From Amycolatopsis sp. DSM 110486 (GTDB taxonomy: Bacteria; Actinomycetota; Actinomycetes; Mycobacteriales; Pseudonocardiaceae): a stretch of 64,000 bases of DNA. Positions 33,436-41,762 of this stretch are shown here, piece by piece. Where the stretch lies: NCBI RefSeq assembly GCF_019468465.1, contig NZ_CP080519.1, positions 3,301,001 through 3,365,000 of the forward strand. The letters are read 5' to 3'. The notes under the pieces are model-generated. The model ran no database searches and was not told the DNA's origin. It worked only from the letters and a program-made list of their open reading frames with translations. How positions within the stretch are numbered: the stretch's first letter is position 1; every line of letters starts with the position of its first letter. Position numbers and translations under genes: made by a program.

Positions 33436-34095
33436 ATGGGCGCCTTGCTGCGCGCTTTCTGGGGGATCATCCCGATCACGGCCATCGCGCTGCCGTACGC
33501 GCTGCTCTGCTGGCCCTTGCTCGCCGCACGGAGGCGGCGAAGAAGCAGCGGCATCAGCCTCGGCCACGCGTCGGCGACCGCGGCCGTCGACGTGACGGCG
33601 GTGACGATCGGCGCGCTCGTGCTCTGCCTGGTCATCATGCCCGTCGGCGCCGCTTCGGGGAGCACGCTCGATCTCGTGCCCGGTGCCGACCTCTCCGCCG
33701 CGCTGTCCGACGACGGTTCGCTCTGGCAAGTCGTCGGCAACCTGCTGCTCCTGTGTCCGCTGGGCGCGCTCGCGCCGCTGCGCCTGCGCCGGCTGCGGTC
33801 GCTCAGCCGGATCGCGCTCACCGCCTTGAGCTCGTCCGTGCTGGTGGAGGCCACGCAGTTCCTCATCCACAGCGGCCGCGTGACCTCGACCGACGACGTG
33901 CTGCTCAACACCATCGGCGCCACGCTCGGCGCCGCCCTGACCCGCCGCGGCTGGCGCTACTTCGACGTGGTGCCCGTGGTCGCGATCCCGCAGCAGGTGC
34001 GGCGGACCGTCTGCAACGCGCCTGTCCGCCTGCGCGTGCCGCGTTCGGTGTGGGACACGCGCTACGCCGGGATGAGCCACCGCGAACGGCGCTGA
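33436..34095 (+). CDS. VanZ-family membrane protein
   Basis: Integral membrane protein of 219 residues with four or five helices. The VanZ hallmarks are GNLLLLCPLGALAPL and VEATQFLIHSGRVTSTDDV, then LLNTIGATLGAAL. VanZ proteins are linked to low-level teicoplanin resistance and occur widely in actinomycetes, but the biochemical role is unknown. ATG 33436 follows AAGGGAA. The tail is a 45-residue cytoplasmic basic stretch. Confidence 0.88.
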   Translation: MGALLRAFWGIIPITAIALPYALLCWPLLAARRRRRSSGISLGHASATAAVDVTAVTIGALVLCLVIMPVGAASGSTLDLVPGADLSAALSDDGSLWQVVGNLLLLCPLGALAPLRLRRLRSLSRIALTALSSSVLVEATQFLIHSGRVTSTDDVLLNTIGATLGAALTRRGWRYFDVVPVVAIPQQVRRTVCNAPVRLRVPRSVWDTRYAGMSHRERR

Positions 34096-34158
34096 GTTAA
34101 ATCGGTTGCCCCCGCTGGGACACTGAAAGCTCTCGGATCTTCGGACGAAGGAACGCCT

Positions 34159-34200
34159 ATGTTTGCCGCCGCTGCTCGCGACGGCCGAGGTCAGGCCTGA
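34159..34200 (+). CDS. Possible 13-codon upstream ORF in the GNAT leader
   Basis: GAAGGA at 34147-34152 is well placed before ATG 34159, which opens MFAAAARDGRGQA and stops at 34198-34200. A 12-bp palindrome (34190-34201) covers the stop. The peptide matches no known leader, so it may be chance; it lies 88 bases before the GNAT start. Confidence 0.25.
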   Translation: MFAAAARDGRGQA

Positions 34201-34287
34201 CGCGAGCCCGTCAGCCGTCCTTCCCATGCCCTGCCCTTCTCGGCAGCGCGCGTGGGTCTCCTTCGACCCCGAAAGGGATCACCCAGC

Positions 34288-35031
34288 ATGTCCGCCCTTC
34301 AGGCGTATGTCCGTGCCACCGCACCCCGAGGCCGTGACGTCGAACGGATCGGCCCGTTCCTCGCGACCTTCTCCCGCACCACCGGCCACCCGATGCTCAA
34401 CTACGCGATCCCCGACGACGGCGCCGAGCCGTCACCGGCGGAGATCACTGCGCTGACCGAGGCGTACGCGGGCCGCGGCCTGCAGCCCCGGCTGGAGTTC
34501 TTCACCGAAGCCGCGCCCGGCCTGGAGAAACTCCTCGTCGCGCGGGGGTACTCGCTCGAGCGGCGCATCCCGCTCATGACCTGCACCCCGGCCGACTTCG
34601 TGGACCACCCGGCACCCGCCGGGATCGTGCTCCGTGTTCCCGAGACCGACACCGACCTGCGCAGCCTGCGTTCGGCGCAGAACGTGGCCTTCGGCGCGTC
34701 CCCGGAGGTGTCCGACGCGGAGCTGGCGACCACCCGCTCGTTCGGCGATCGCGCCGTGCGCGCCGAGGACACCGCGACGGGCGCGGTGATCGGCGGCGGG
34801 TTCGCGCTGGACATCGTGGACGGCGCGGCCGAGATCGCCGGCATCGCCGTCGCCGAGGCCTACCGCCGCCGGGGAATCGCCGCCGCGATCACGGCGCACC
34901 TCACCCGCCTGGTCCACGAGCGAGGCGGCCCCACGGCCTTCCTCACCCCGGGCGACCTGGGCATCGCCACGGTCTACCGCCGCGTCGGCTACCAGCCGGC
35001 CGGCGAGTGCGTGCACCTGTCGGTGAGCTAG
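34288..35031 (+). CDS. GNAT-family N-acetyltransferase
   Basis: An acetyl-CoA-dependent acyltransferase of 247 residues with unknown substrate. The N-terminal half looks like a degenerate GNAT-like domain. The C-terminal GNAT fold (about 120-245) shows EIAGIAVAEAYRRRGIAAAI, the pyrophosphate-binding R/Q-x-x-G-x-G/A loop, and GIATVYRRVGYQPAGECVHL. ATG 34288 follows GAAAGGGATC. Its stop overlaps the convergent arfB end by four bases. Confidence 0.85.
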   Translation: MSALQAYVRATAPRGRDVERIGPFLATFSRTTGHPMLNYAIPDDGAEPSPAEITALTEAYAGRGLQPRLEFFTEAAPGLEKLLVARGYSLERRIPLMTCTPADFVDHPAPAGIVLRVPETDTDLRSLRSAQNVAFGASPEVSDAELATTRSFGDRAVRAEDTATGAVIGGGFALDIVDGAAEIAGIAVAEAYRRRGIAAAITAHLTRLVHERGGPTAFLTPGDLGIATVYRRVGYQPAGECVHLSVS

Positions 35032-35456
35032 TCGTCGAACCGGCCGCCGCGGCCGCGTTTCACGTCGCTGCGGCGTTTCTTCGCGGCCAGGCGGCGTTCC
35101 TTCGAACCCCGGGAGGGTTTGGTGGGACGTCGCTTGGCCGGCGGCGGCGCGGAAGCCTTGAGCAGCAGGTCGGCGAGGCGTTCGCGGGCGGCGTCGCGGT
35201 TCTGCAGCTGCGAACGCTGCTCGCTGGCCGCGATGGTGATCACGCCGTCGACCAGGCGACCGGCCAGCCGCGCCACGATCCGTTCGCGCAACGGCTCCGG
35301 GATCACCGCCGACCGCGCGACGTCGAACGAGAGCTCCACGCGCGAGTCGGTGGTGTTCACGCCCTGCCCGCCCGGTCCGGACGACCGGGAGAAGCGCTCG
35401 CTCAACTCGGCCGCCGGAATCACGAACCGGGAGCCGATCACCACGTCCTCTGCCAC
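35028..35456 (-). CDS. arfB: Alternative ribosome-rescue factor ArfB (YaeJ-like)
   Basis: Peptidyl-tRNA hydrolase that frees ribosomes stalled on non-stop mRNA. In 142 residues it has the release-factor GGQ loop SSGPGGQGVNTTDSRVEL near residues 26-44. The long basic C-terminal tail (SKERRLAAKKRRSDVKRGRG) inserts into the mRNA channel in homologues. GTG at 35454-35456 is the likely start. The much longer open frame covering purM on the same strand is a shadow. It lies 35 bases after purM in the same orientation. Confidence 0.92.
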   Translation of the reverse strand: MAEDVVIGSRFVIPAAELSERFSRSSGPGGQGVNTTDSRVELSFDVARSAVIPEPLRERIVARLAGRLVDGVITIAASEQRSQLQNRDAARERLADLLLKASAPPPAKRRPTKPSRGSKERRLAAKKRRSDVKRGRGGRFDD

Positions 35457-35491
35457 GTCGTCCAGTCTTCCAGCCGCGACAACCGCGTTTT

Positions 35492-36562
35492 CTAGAACCG
35501 CGGGTGGTCGCCCGAGAGCACGGCGCGCGGGCCGTCGGGGTTGTCGGCCGGCTGCACGTCGCCGAGGATCCACGCCGGCACGTGGCGCGCGGTCAGCACG
35601 GCCAGCGCCCGGTCGACGTCCTCGGCCGACACGATCGCGACCATGCCGACGCCCATGTTGAACGTCTTCTCCAGCTCGGCGCGCTCGACCTTGCCCCGCT
35701 GGCCGATCAGGGCGAACACCGGTTCCGGCGTCCACGTGCCGCGCTCCAGCCGTGCGACGAGGCCCCGCGGCATCACGCGCGCGAGGTTCGCCTCGAGGCC
35801 GCCGCCGGTGATGTGCGCGAACGTGCGAACCTCGGTCTCGGCGGCCAGCGCCAGGCAGTCCTTGGCGTAGATCTTCGTCGGCTCCAGCAGCTCCTCGCCG
35901 AGGGTGCGGCCGAACTCCTCGACGTGCCCTTCGAGCGGCATGCGCGCGATGTCCAGCAGCACGTGGCGGGCCAGCGAGTAGCCGTTGGAGTGCAGGCCCG
36001 AGGAACCCATGGCCAGCACGACGTCGCCAGGGCGCACCTTCTCTGGCGTGAGCAGCGCGGACGCCTCGACCACGCCGACGCCGGTGGCCGAGATGTCGTA
36101 GTCGTGCTCGCCCATCAGGCCCGGGTGCTCGGCCGTCTCGCCGCCGAGCAGCGCGCAGCCGGCCTGCACGCAGCCCTCGGCGATGCCGCCGACGAGCGCC
36201 GCGATCATCTCCGGGACGACCTTGCCGACGGCGATGTAGTCCTGCAGGAACAGCGGCTCGGCGCCGGTCACGACCAGGTCGTCGACGACCATGGCCACCA
36301 GGTCGATGCCCACGGTGTCGTGCTTGTCCAGAGCCTGCGCGACCGCGATCTTGGTGCCCACGCCGTCGGTGGACGACGCGAGCACCGGCTCCTTCCACTT
36401 GTCGAGCTTGAGCGAGAACAGCCCCGCGAACCCGCCGACGCCACCGCGCACCTCGGGGCGGGTGGCGCGCTCGGCGTGGGGCTTGAGCAGCTCGACGGCC
36501 TGGTCACCGGCTTCGATGCTGACACCGGCGGCTGCGTACGTGGCGCTCGTGGACTCGCTCAC
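35492..36562 (-). CDS. purM: Phosphoribosylformylglycinamidine cyclo-ligase PurM
   Basis: AIR synthetase, the fifth step of purine synthesis, closing the imidazole ring with ATP. It is 356 residues from GTG at 36560-36562, with AGGGAG upstream; a TTG at 36586 opens the longer frame. The family motifs are LASSTDGVGTKIAVAQ at the N-terminus, DLVAMVVDDLVVTGAEPLFL, and AHITGGGLEANLARVMP. It follows purF by 30 bases on the same strand and probably shares its transcript. Confidence 0.96.
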   Translation of the reverse strand: MSESTSATYAAAGVSIEAGDQAVELLKPHAERATRPEVRGGVGGFAGLFSLKLDKWKEPVLASSTDGVGTKIAVAQALDKHDTVGIDLVAMVVDDLVVTGAEPLFLQDYIAVGKVVPEMIAALVGGIAEGCVQAGCALLGGETAEHPGLMGEHDYDISATGVGVVEASALLTPEKVRPGDVVLAMGSSGLHSNGYSLARHVLLDIARMPLEGHVEEFGRTLGEELLEPTKIYAKDCLALAAETEVRTFAHITGGGLEANLARVMPRGLVARLERGTWTPEPVFALIGQRGKVERAELEKTFNMGVGMVAIVSAEDVDRALAVLTARHVPAWILGDVQPADNPDGPRAVLSGDHPRF

Positions 36563-36592
36563 GGAAGCGGACTCCCTACTGGACAAATCTGA

Positions 36593-38119
36593 CTAGGGAC
36601 GCCGGACGGCGTCTTCGGCACCGTACCCGGCCGGGCTGACCGGAGTCGCTTTGCCATTGACCGAATCCATGCTTTCCAGCAGGTGCTTGCCGATCAACGC
36701 GTCATCCGGCAGGTCGATGGGGTATTCGCCGGAGAAGCACGCGGTGCACAGGCGCGACTTCGGCTGCTCCGAGGCCGCGACCAGGCCGTCGAGCGAGATG
36801 TAGCCCAGCGAGTCGGCTCCGATCGAGCGGCGGATGCCGTCGAGGTCGACGCCGTTGGCCACGAGCTCGGCGCGCGAGGCGAAGTCGATGCCGTAGAAGC
36901 ACGGCCAGCGCACGGGCGGCGAGGCGATCCGCACGTGGACCTCGAGCGCGCCGGCCTCCCGAAGCATGCGCACGAGCGCGCGCTGCGTGTTGCCGCGGAC
37001 GATCGAATCGTCGACCACGACCAGGCGCTTGCCGCGGATCACGTCGCGCAGCGGGTTGAGCTTCAGCCGGATGCCCAGCTGGCGGATCGTCTGCGACGGC
37101 TGGATGAACGTGCGCCCGACGTAGGCGTTTTTCACCAGGCCGGTGCCGTACGGGATACCCGAACCCTGCGCGTAGCCGATCGCGGCCGGCGTGCCGGACT
37201 CCGGCACTGGCATGACCAGGTCGGCGTCGGCCGGGTGCTCGCCGGCGAGCCGGCGGCCGATCTCCACGCGCGTGGCGTGCACGCTGCGGCCGGCGATCGT
37301 GGTGTCGGGGCGGGCGAGGTAGACGTACTCGAACACGCAGCCCTTGGGCTCCGGGTTCGCGAACCGCGACGAGCGCAGGCCTTCCGCGTCGATGGCGATG
37401 AGCTCACCCGGCTCGACCTCGCGCACGAACGACGCGCCGCAGATGTCCAGCGCGGCCGTCTCGCTCGCCACGACCCAGCCGCGCTCCAGGCGGCCGAGCA
37501 CGAGCGGGTGCACGCCGTGGGGGTCGCGGGCGGCGTAGAGGGTGTTCTCGTCGGCGAAGACCAGGCAGAACGCGCCCTTCAGCGTCGGCAGCAGCTCCAT
37601 GGCCGCGGCCTCGATGCCCTTGTCGGCCGCGTTGGCTGCGAGCAGGCCGCAGACGAGGTCGGAGTCGCTGGACGAGCCGGTGAGGCCCGCGTGCGGTTTG
37701 AGGCCGGCGGCCTTCGTGCGGTCGCGCAGCTCGGCGGTGTTGACGAGGTTGCCGTTGTGCGCGAACGACAGGCCGCTGCCGGTGGCCGTGGTGCGGAAGA
37801 TCGGCTGCGCGTTCTCCCAGATCGTGGCGCCGGTCGTGGAGTAGCGGCAGTGCCCGACGGCGATGTGGCCCTGCAGCGACTGCAGCACCTGCTCGTCGAA
37901 CACCTGGCTGACCAGGCCGAGGTCCTTGAAGACCACGATCTGCGAGCCGTCGGAGACCGAGATGCCGGCCGCCTCCTGCCCGCGGTGCTGCAGCGCGTAC
38001 AGGCCGTAGTAGGTCAGCTTGGCGACCTCTTCCCCAGGAGCCCAGACGCCGAAGACGCCACACTCCTCGCGGGGTTCCGGGTCGGGCTGGTCAGGAAGGG
38101 CGGAGGGGTCGGAAACCAC
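36593..38119 (-). CDS. purF: Amidophosphoribosyltransferase PurF
   Basis: First committed enzyme of purine synthesis: PRPP plus glutamine to phosphoribosylamine. 508 residues from GTG at 38117-38119, with GGGAG upstream. A short propeptide ends before Cys in EECGVFGVW, which is the N-terminal nucleophile after processing. LTYYGLYALQHRGQEAAGIS follows. The PRPP-binding motif is VVVDDSIVRGNT, and late Cys residues in RLCTACFSGEYP are placed for the [4Fe-4S] cluster known in Bacillus PurF. The longer frame upstream has no support. Confidence 0.97.
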   Translation of the reverse strand: MVSDPSALPDQPDPEPREECGVFGVWAPGEEVAKLTYYGLYALQHRGQEAAGISVSDGSQIVVFKDLGLVSQVFDEQVLQSLQGHIAVGHCRYSTTGATIWENAQPIFRTTATGSGLSFAHNGNLVNTAELRDRTKAAGLKPHAGLTGSSSDSDLVCGLLAANAADKGIEAAAMELLPTLKGAFCLVFADENTLYAARDPHGVHPLVLGRLERGWVVASETAALDICGASFVREVEPGELIAIDAEGLRSSRFANPEPKGCVFEYVYLARPDTTIAGRSVHATRVEIGRRLAGEHPADADLVMPVPESGTPAAIGYAQGSGIPYGTGLVKNAYVGRTFIQPSQTIRQLGIRLKLNPLRDVIRGKRLVVVDDSIVRGNTQRALVRMLREAGALEVHVRIASPPVRWPCFYGIDFASRAELVANGVDLDGIRRSIGADSLGYISLDGLVAASEQPKSRLCTACFSGEYPIDLPDDALIGKHLLESMDSVNGKATPVSPAGYGAEDAVRRP

Positions 38120-38288
38120 CGAGGTGCTCCCAGGAAGACGTGGGCGGGCCAAGTCCAAGTGTAAGGGGTGTGAAGGCCGGTCTGGCCGTGCGCGACGTGG
38201 TTCTCCCCACTTCACGGGCTTGTGACGACCGCCCGGGGAGAGCCGTGCTCGCGTTGTGGATCTTGGTTCTCGACCCCGAACGTGAACC

Positions 38289-38328
38289 AGGCCCCGCACG
38301 ACGTGGCTGTCCACATCGCACGGGGCCT
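38289..38328 (-). terminator. Imperfect long hairpin before purF
   Basis: AGGCCCCG at 38289-38296 pairs with CGGGGCCT at 38321-38328, and the inner arms also pair with a few mismatches around a 4-nt loop. It is placed to end the DUF397 operon before purF. No T run follows. Confidence 0.55.
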
Positions 38329-38344
38329 GAAGATCAAGGGTGTC

Positions 38345-38716
38345 TCAGCGGGCCGCGAGCCACTTCGAGGTGCCACCGCGCCCGGGCACCCAGCACCCCT
38401 TGGCGGGGGCGAGCGCCTCGGTTTCCTCATCGGGGAGCGCGAGCACTTCGGTCAGCACCTCGGCGACTTCACCGCGGCGGCGCCACAGCCACTTCTCGGG
38501 CTCGAAGACGTTGTCCTCAGTCCCCGGCACCCGCGTGGCGACCGCGTCGTCCTCGGCGTTGAGCCGGACGACGTCCACCACGTTGTCGTGGACCCGGACG
38601 CCGACCACGGCTTCGAACTCGCCGTTGGCGTCCGTCTGGTGCACGAACTGGTACCCGCGGCCGATGAGCTCCTGGAGACCGGTTTCGACGGTCTCCAGCG
38701 CGTCAGCCGAGGACAT
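38345..38716 (-). CDS. Hypothetical protein paired with DUF397
   Basis: About 123 residues from ATG at 38714-38716, overlapping the DUF397 end by 14 bases, so co-translated. Contains GYQFVHQTDANGEFEAVVGV, then HDNVVDVVRLNAEDDAVATR. This alpha/beta pattern occurs in small actinobacterial proteins of unknown function beside DUF397 genes. The C-terminus is Gly/Trp-rich. No enzyme motif. Confidence 0.7.
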   Translation of the reverse strand: MSSADALETVETGLQELIGRGYQFVHQTDANGEFEAVVGVRVHDNVVDVVRLNAEDDAVATRVPGTEDNVFEPEKWLWRRRGEVAEVLTEVLALPDEETEALAPAKGCWVPGRGGTSKWLAAR

Positions 38717-38942
38717 CGTCGAATTCGCCGTCCTTCGCGCCGGCGAGGAACGCGGCCATCTCCGCACGGGTGTACACGAGCGCCGGGCCGGTCGGGAAGC
38801 GGGAGTTGCGCATCGCGATCTCGCCGGACGCCAGCGGAGCGACCTCCACGCAGTTGCCCACAGCGCCGCTGTAGCTCGCCTTGCGCCACTGGGCGCCGGT
38901 CAGACGATCGGCCGGAATGCCGTTCTCGAACCGCTCAGCCAT
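38703..38942 (-). CDS. DUF397 protein
   Basis: A 79-residue DUF397 protein, a family numerous in Streptomyces and relatives and usually paired with an XRE/DUF5753 regulator, as here. Motif WRKASYSGAVGNCVEVAPL is the family core. ATG at 38940-38942 follows GGAAGGTGGGG. In studied pairs the small protein modulates the cognate HTH protein (WhiJ- or BldB-like systems), so a role as anti-regulator is inferred. Confidence 0.9.
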   Translation of the reverse strand: MAERFENGIPADRLTGAQWRKASYSGAVGNCVEVAPLASGEIAMRNSRFPTGPALVYTRAEMAAFLAGAKDGEFDDVLG

Positions 38943-39369
38943 GATCCCCACCTTCCGGGACGGTGAAAAGCTCAGGAATCTGCACGTGCATCTACCTGTG
39001 ACTGGGACGCTAGCACGCGCTCATGCAGCGGTAAATGCACGTGCAGAAGTTTCTGCAAGTTTCTCACTGCGTGACGACAGACTTCAGTAGAAAGTCCCGG
39101 TCGGACGATCACATCGCCACTCGAAGGGGTGAAAAATCACGCTGGGTCGCTGTTGACGCCGGGAAAGTGGCGCTGAGCGAAAATCCGACAAACCGGCGAT
39201 CCCAGCGGGTGAACAGCCGCAACAGCGTGTGAGCGCCGAGATTTCAGCGACCGTCGGTTCGACGCTCTGTGGGCGCCTCGACGCCCGGCAAAGTGACATG
39301 ACGCCGGCACGCCCGCAACGCGGCCGAGGACCGCTCAGCGGCTCAGGCAGACCACGAACTCGGCGAGAC
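38943..39369. promoter_or_regulatory. Paired TGCACGTGCA palindromes in the DUF397 promoter region
   Basis: This 427-base gap between the DUF397 start and the regulator gene holds two copies of the perfect palindrome TGCACGTGCA, at 38981-38990 and 39036-39045. The flanks are also related by inversion (ATCTGCACGTGCATCTAC and, reversed, TTCTGCACGTGCATTTAC). They are about 40 and 100 bases upstream of the DUF397 start. I take them as candidate operators for the neighbouring XRE protein. The rest, 39060-39369, shows no gene. Confidence 0.55.
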
Positions 39370-40248
39370 TCAGATCTCCGCGCGCCGCTTGGCCAACCGA
39401 GCCCGGCTGCGCTCCGGCGTCTCCGCGTCGACGGCCAGCAGGTCGAGCGCGCGGCCGTACTTTTCGATCTCGTCGCGCTTGTCGAGGTAATGGGCGCCCG
39501 TGAGGTACTCGATGTAGGCGATGTTCGGCAGTTCCGACTCGGCGAAGCGCAGCAGCGTGAATGCGTGCTCGGCCGACAGACCGCTGCGGCAGTAGGGGAG
39601 GACCTGCACCGACACGTGCGGCAACGTGGTGACCTCGAGCAAGTACTCGAGCTGCTGCTTGAGCACCTTCGGCCCGCCGATCGGCCGGTAGAGCACCGAC
39701 TCGTCGAGGACCGCCCACACGCGGGGCGCGTCGGGCCTGGCCAGCATCTTCTGGCGGCGCATGCGCAGGGCCACGAGCTGGTCGACCTTCTCGTCGGCCA
39801 TCTCGGGGCGGCCGTGGCTGAAGATCGCGCGGGCGTAGGGCTCGATCTGCAGCAGGCCGGAGACGAACAGCGGTTCCCAGATCTGGATGCGCGACGCGGC
39901 TTCTTCCAGGCCGACGAGGTCGGTGAACCAGCCGGGCACGGTGTCGCCGAACTTGCGCCACCAGCCGGCCTCGTTCGACTGCTTGACCATGTCGAGGAAG
40001 GCGCGGCGCTCTTCGTCGTCCGCGACGCCGTACATGGTGAGCAGGTCGGCGACGTCGCGTTCCTTGAAACCGACGCGGCCGAGCTCGAGGCGGGAGATCT
40101 TGGACTCGGAACCACGGATGTTGTAGCCCGCTTGCTGACGCGTGATCCCGGCTTCCTCACGCAGCTTGCGCAGCTGCGAGCCGAGGATCATCCGGCGCGC
40201 TGTCGGGCCGAGACTCTGCTCGCCACCGGACGCGTTCACCGCGTTCAT
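39370..40248 (-). CDS. XRE-family regulator with DUF5753
   Basis: A DNA-binding regulator of 292 residues. The HTH domain (about 20-80) shows LRKLREEAGITRQQAGYNIR and SKISRLELGRVGFKERDV. A DUF5753 domain (about 105-280) has EAASRIQIWEPLFVSGLLQI and VSVQVLPYCRSGLSAEHAFT. Proteins of this architecture control development and antibiotic genes in actinomycetes, paired with DUF397 partners. ATG 40248 follows GGAAGG. The paired palindromes downstream of the gene's end would serve the DUF397 operon. Confidence 0.92.
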   Translation of the reverse strand: MNAVNASGGEQSLGPTARRMILGSQLRKLREEAGITRQQAGYNIRGSESKISRLELGRVGFKERDVADLLTMYGVADDEERRAFLDMVKQSNEAGWWRKFGDTVPGWFTDLVGLEEAASRIQIWEPLFVSGLLQIEPYARAIFSHGRPEMADEKVDQLVALRMRRQKMLARPDAPRVWAVLDESVLYRPIGGPKVLKQQLEYLLEVTTLPHVSVQVLPYCRSGLSAEHAFTLLRFAESELPNIAYIEYLTGAHYLDKRDEIEKYGRALDLLAVDAETPERSRARLAKRRAEI

Positions 40249-40434
40249 GACCGGGACCTTCCGTACGCCGCTCGTTTACCTGGGGGATTCCAGCCCGACT
40301 ACCCAAAGTACACGTACAGAGCCAACCCGTATAGCACGGCTCGGCACGCGTCGGGTTTGTCGTCACGATTCTACGGAGAGTCGGCACCCGACGACACAGC
40401 CAGGTGAGTAATCACCGGTCAAGGCCCCAGGTGG

Positions 40435-40815
40435 TCAGAGCCGGACCACGGGGAGCCAGTGTGAAAGGTCGGCCCGCGAGCCCGAGGCCGTCACTCGCGC
40501 CGCGTCGAGGGCGCTGGGCCAATCGAGAAGGCCCGTCGCCAGTTCGAGCCACGTGCGGGGGTCGGTTTCGATCACGTTCGGTGGCGTGCCCCGGGTGTGG
40601 CGGGGACCCTCGACGCACTGCACGGCGGCGAACGGCGGCACGCGCACTTCGACGCTGCGCCCGGGCGCGTCGGCGGCGAGCGCCTTGAGGCTCAGCCGCA
40701 CCGCGGCGGCCAGCTCGGGCCGCGCCGGATCCGGCCCGTCACCTCGCAACCAGCCCGAAACGGCCAGCACCGCCGCCCGTAACTCAGCGGGATCGACCGA
40801 ACGCGAAGAGGCCAT
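40435..40815 (-). CDS. Sterol-carrier family protein
   Basis: A small SCP2-like protein of 126 residues from ATG at 40813-40815. Core segments are VEVRVPPFAAVQCVEGPRHT and NVIETDPRTWLELATGLLDW, then SGSRADLSHWLPVV. The conserved NVIETDP...W...A pattern is typical of the actinobacterial family that includes Rv0807, adjacent to purF as I recall. It may bind lipids, but no ligand is known. Confidence 0.85.
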   Translation of the reverse strand: MASSRSVDPAELRAAVLAVSGWLRGDGPDPARPELAAAVRLSLKALAADAPGRSVEVRVPPFAAVQCVEGPRHTRGTPPNVIETDPRTWLELATGLLDWPSALDAARVTASGSRADLSHWLPVVRL

Positions 40816-40873
40816 AGCCCAACAGTAGAGTGACGTCGGACGAACATTCAGCACCCGGCAGCGAGGGACGGCG

Positions 40874-41551
40874 ATGGCGCAGCGGGACGAGGCAGATCGG
40901 ATGGTTTCCCCGACCACCCCCGCGGCGCGCCGCGGCAAACCGGAGGGCAAACCCGCCACCGCCGGGCGGCACGGCCGGCGCGGACCGCAGGGCAAACCCG
41001 AAATCACCCCCGAGATGCGGGCCAACGCGCGCGCCAACCCCAACAGCTGGCTCTACGTCATCGACGAGGCCTTCGACCCGGGTGGCCCCGTGCCGTCGTG
41101 GGCCGTCGTGGGCGCGTACCCGGTGAACGCCTCGGGCGACGTCGTGCAGGACTTCCACCCCAACGATCGCTACCGGCCCTCGCCGAAGGCGCTCGGCTAC
41201 CCCGAGCCCGGCACGGAGCTCGAGCGGCTGCTGCAACTCGTGCGCACCGAGCACCGCCCGGCCGAAGACCTGCCGAAGGTCATCCTCGACTCGACGCTGT
41301 TCGTCTACGCCATGTCCCCCGTGCAGCGCACGGTCATCGGCTTCCACAACACCGACGGCCGCGTGATGGTCCCCGCCTACACCGCCAAGTCGCTCGTGCC
41401 GCGCGAGTGGCCGCACGCGCGCGCCGTGCTGGGGCGCGACATCGTCGGCCTGCTCGCCGGACACCCCGTGGCCATCAACCCGCACGACGGCATCACCGCC
41501 GTCGTGCCGGCCGAGCACCTGCTGAAGGCACTGGCCGAAGAACGGCGCTGA
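40874..41551 (+). CDS. Type VII secretion system-associated protein
   Basis: A 225-residue cytosolic protein. A basic Gly/Lys-rich head (1-45) precedes the conserved ITPEMRANARANPNSWLYVI, a phrase typical of actinobacterial proteins annotated as type VII secretion-associated. Further blocks are VVGAYPVNASGDVVQDFHPN, YRPSPKALGYPEPGTELERL and FVYAMSPVQRTVIGFHN. GAGGGA precedes ATG 40874. It stands alone, 39 kb from the ESX substrate operon at the window start. Function unknown. Confidence 0.75.
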   Translation: MAQRDEADRMVSPTTPAARRGKPEGKPATAGRHGRRGPQGKPEITPEMRANARANPNSWLYVIDEAFDPGGPVPSWAVVGAYPVNASGDVVQDFHPNDRYRPSPKALGYPEPGTELERLLQLVRTEHRPAEDLPKVILDSTLFVYAMSPVQRTVIGFHNTDGRVMVPAYTAKSLVPREWPHARAVLGRDIVGLLAGHPVAINPHDGITAVVPAEHLLKALAEERR

Positions 41552-41580
41552 GTTCCACTCCGGCTGAGACATTTCGAAAC

Positions 41581-41609
41581 AGCCCGTTGTCCCGAGTGGA
41601 CAGCGGGCT
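41581..41609 (+). terminator. Rho-independent terminator
   Basis: AGCCCGTTGTCC at 41581-41592 pairs with GGACAGCGGGCT at 41598-41609 (12 bp, one G-U), followed by ttttt. It ends the T7S-associated gene. Confidence 0.88.
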
Positions 41610-41762
41610 TTTTCGTACCCGCGACCCGTCACCCTCACGGATCCCGACCCCACCCCGACCTGCGGTCATCACTCCATCAGGTGATCACCGAGTCGCCGGA
41701 ACGGCGGCTTGCGGGCATCGTTTGCCTTCGTTGGAGTACACGCGTCCGGTTGGGAGCCCAGG

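Noticed and set aside
36593..38314. Longer start of purF at 38314
   Set aside because: Extra 65 residues are Arg-rich and unlike PurF; GTG at 38119 has a ribosome site and gives the propeptide-Cys start.
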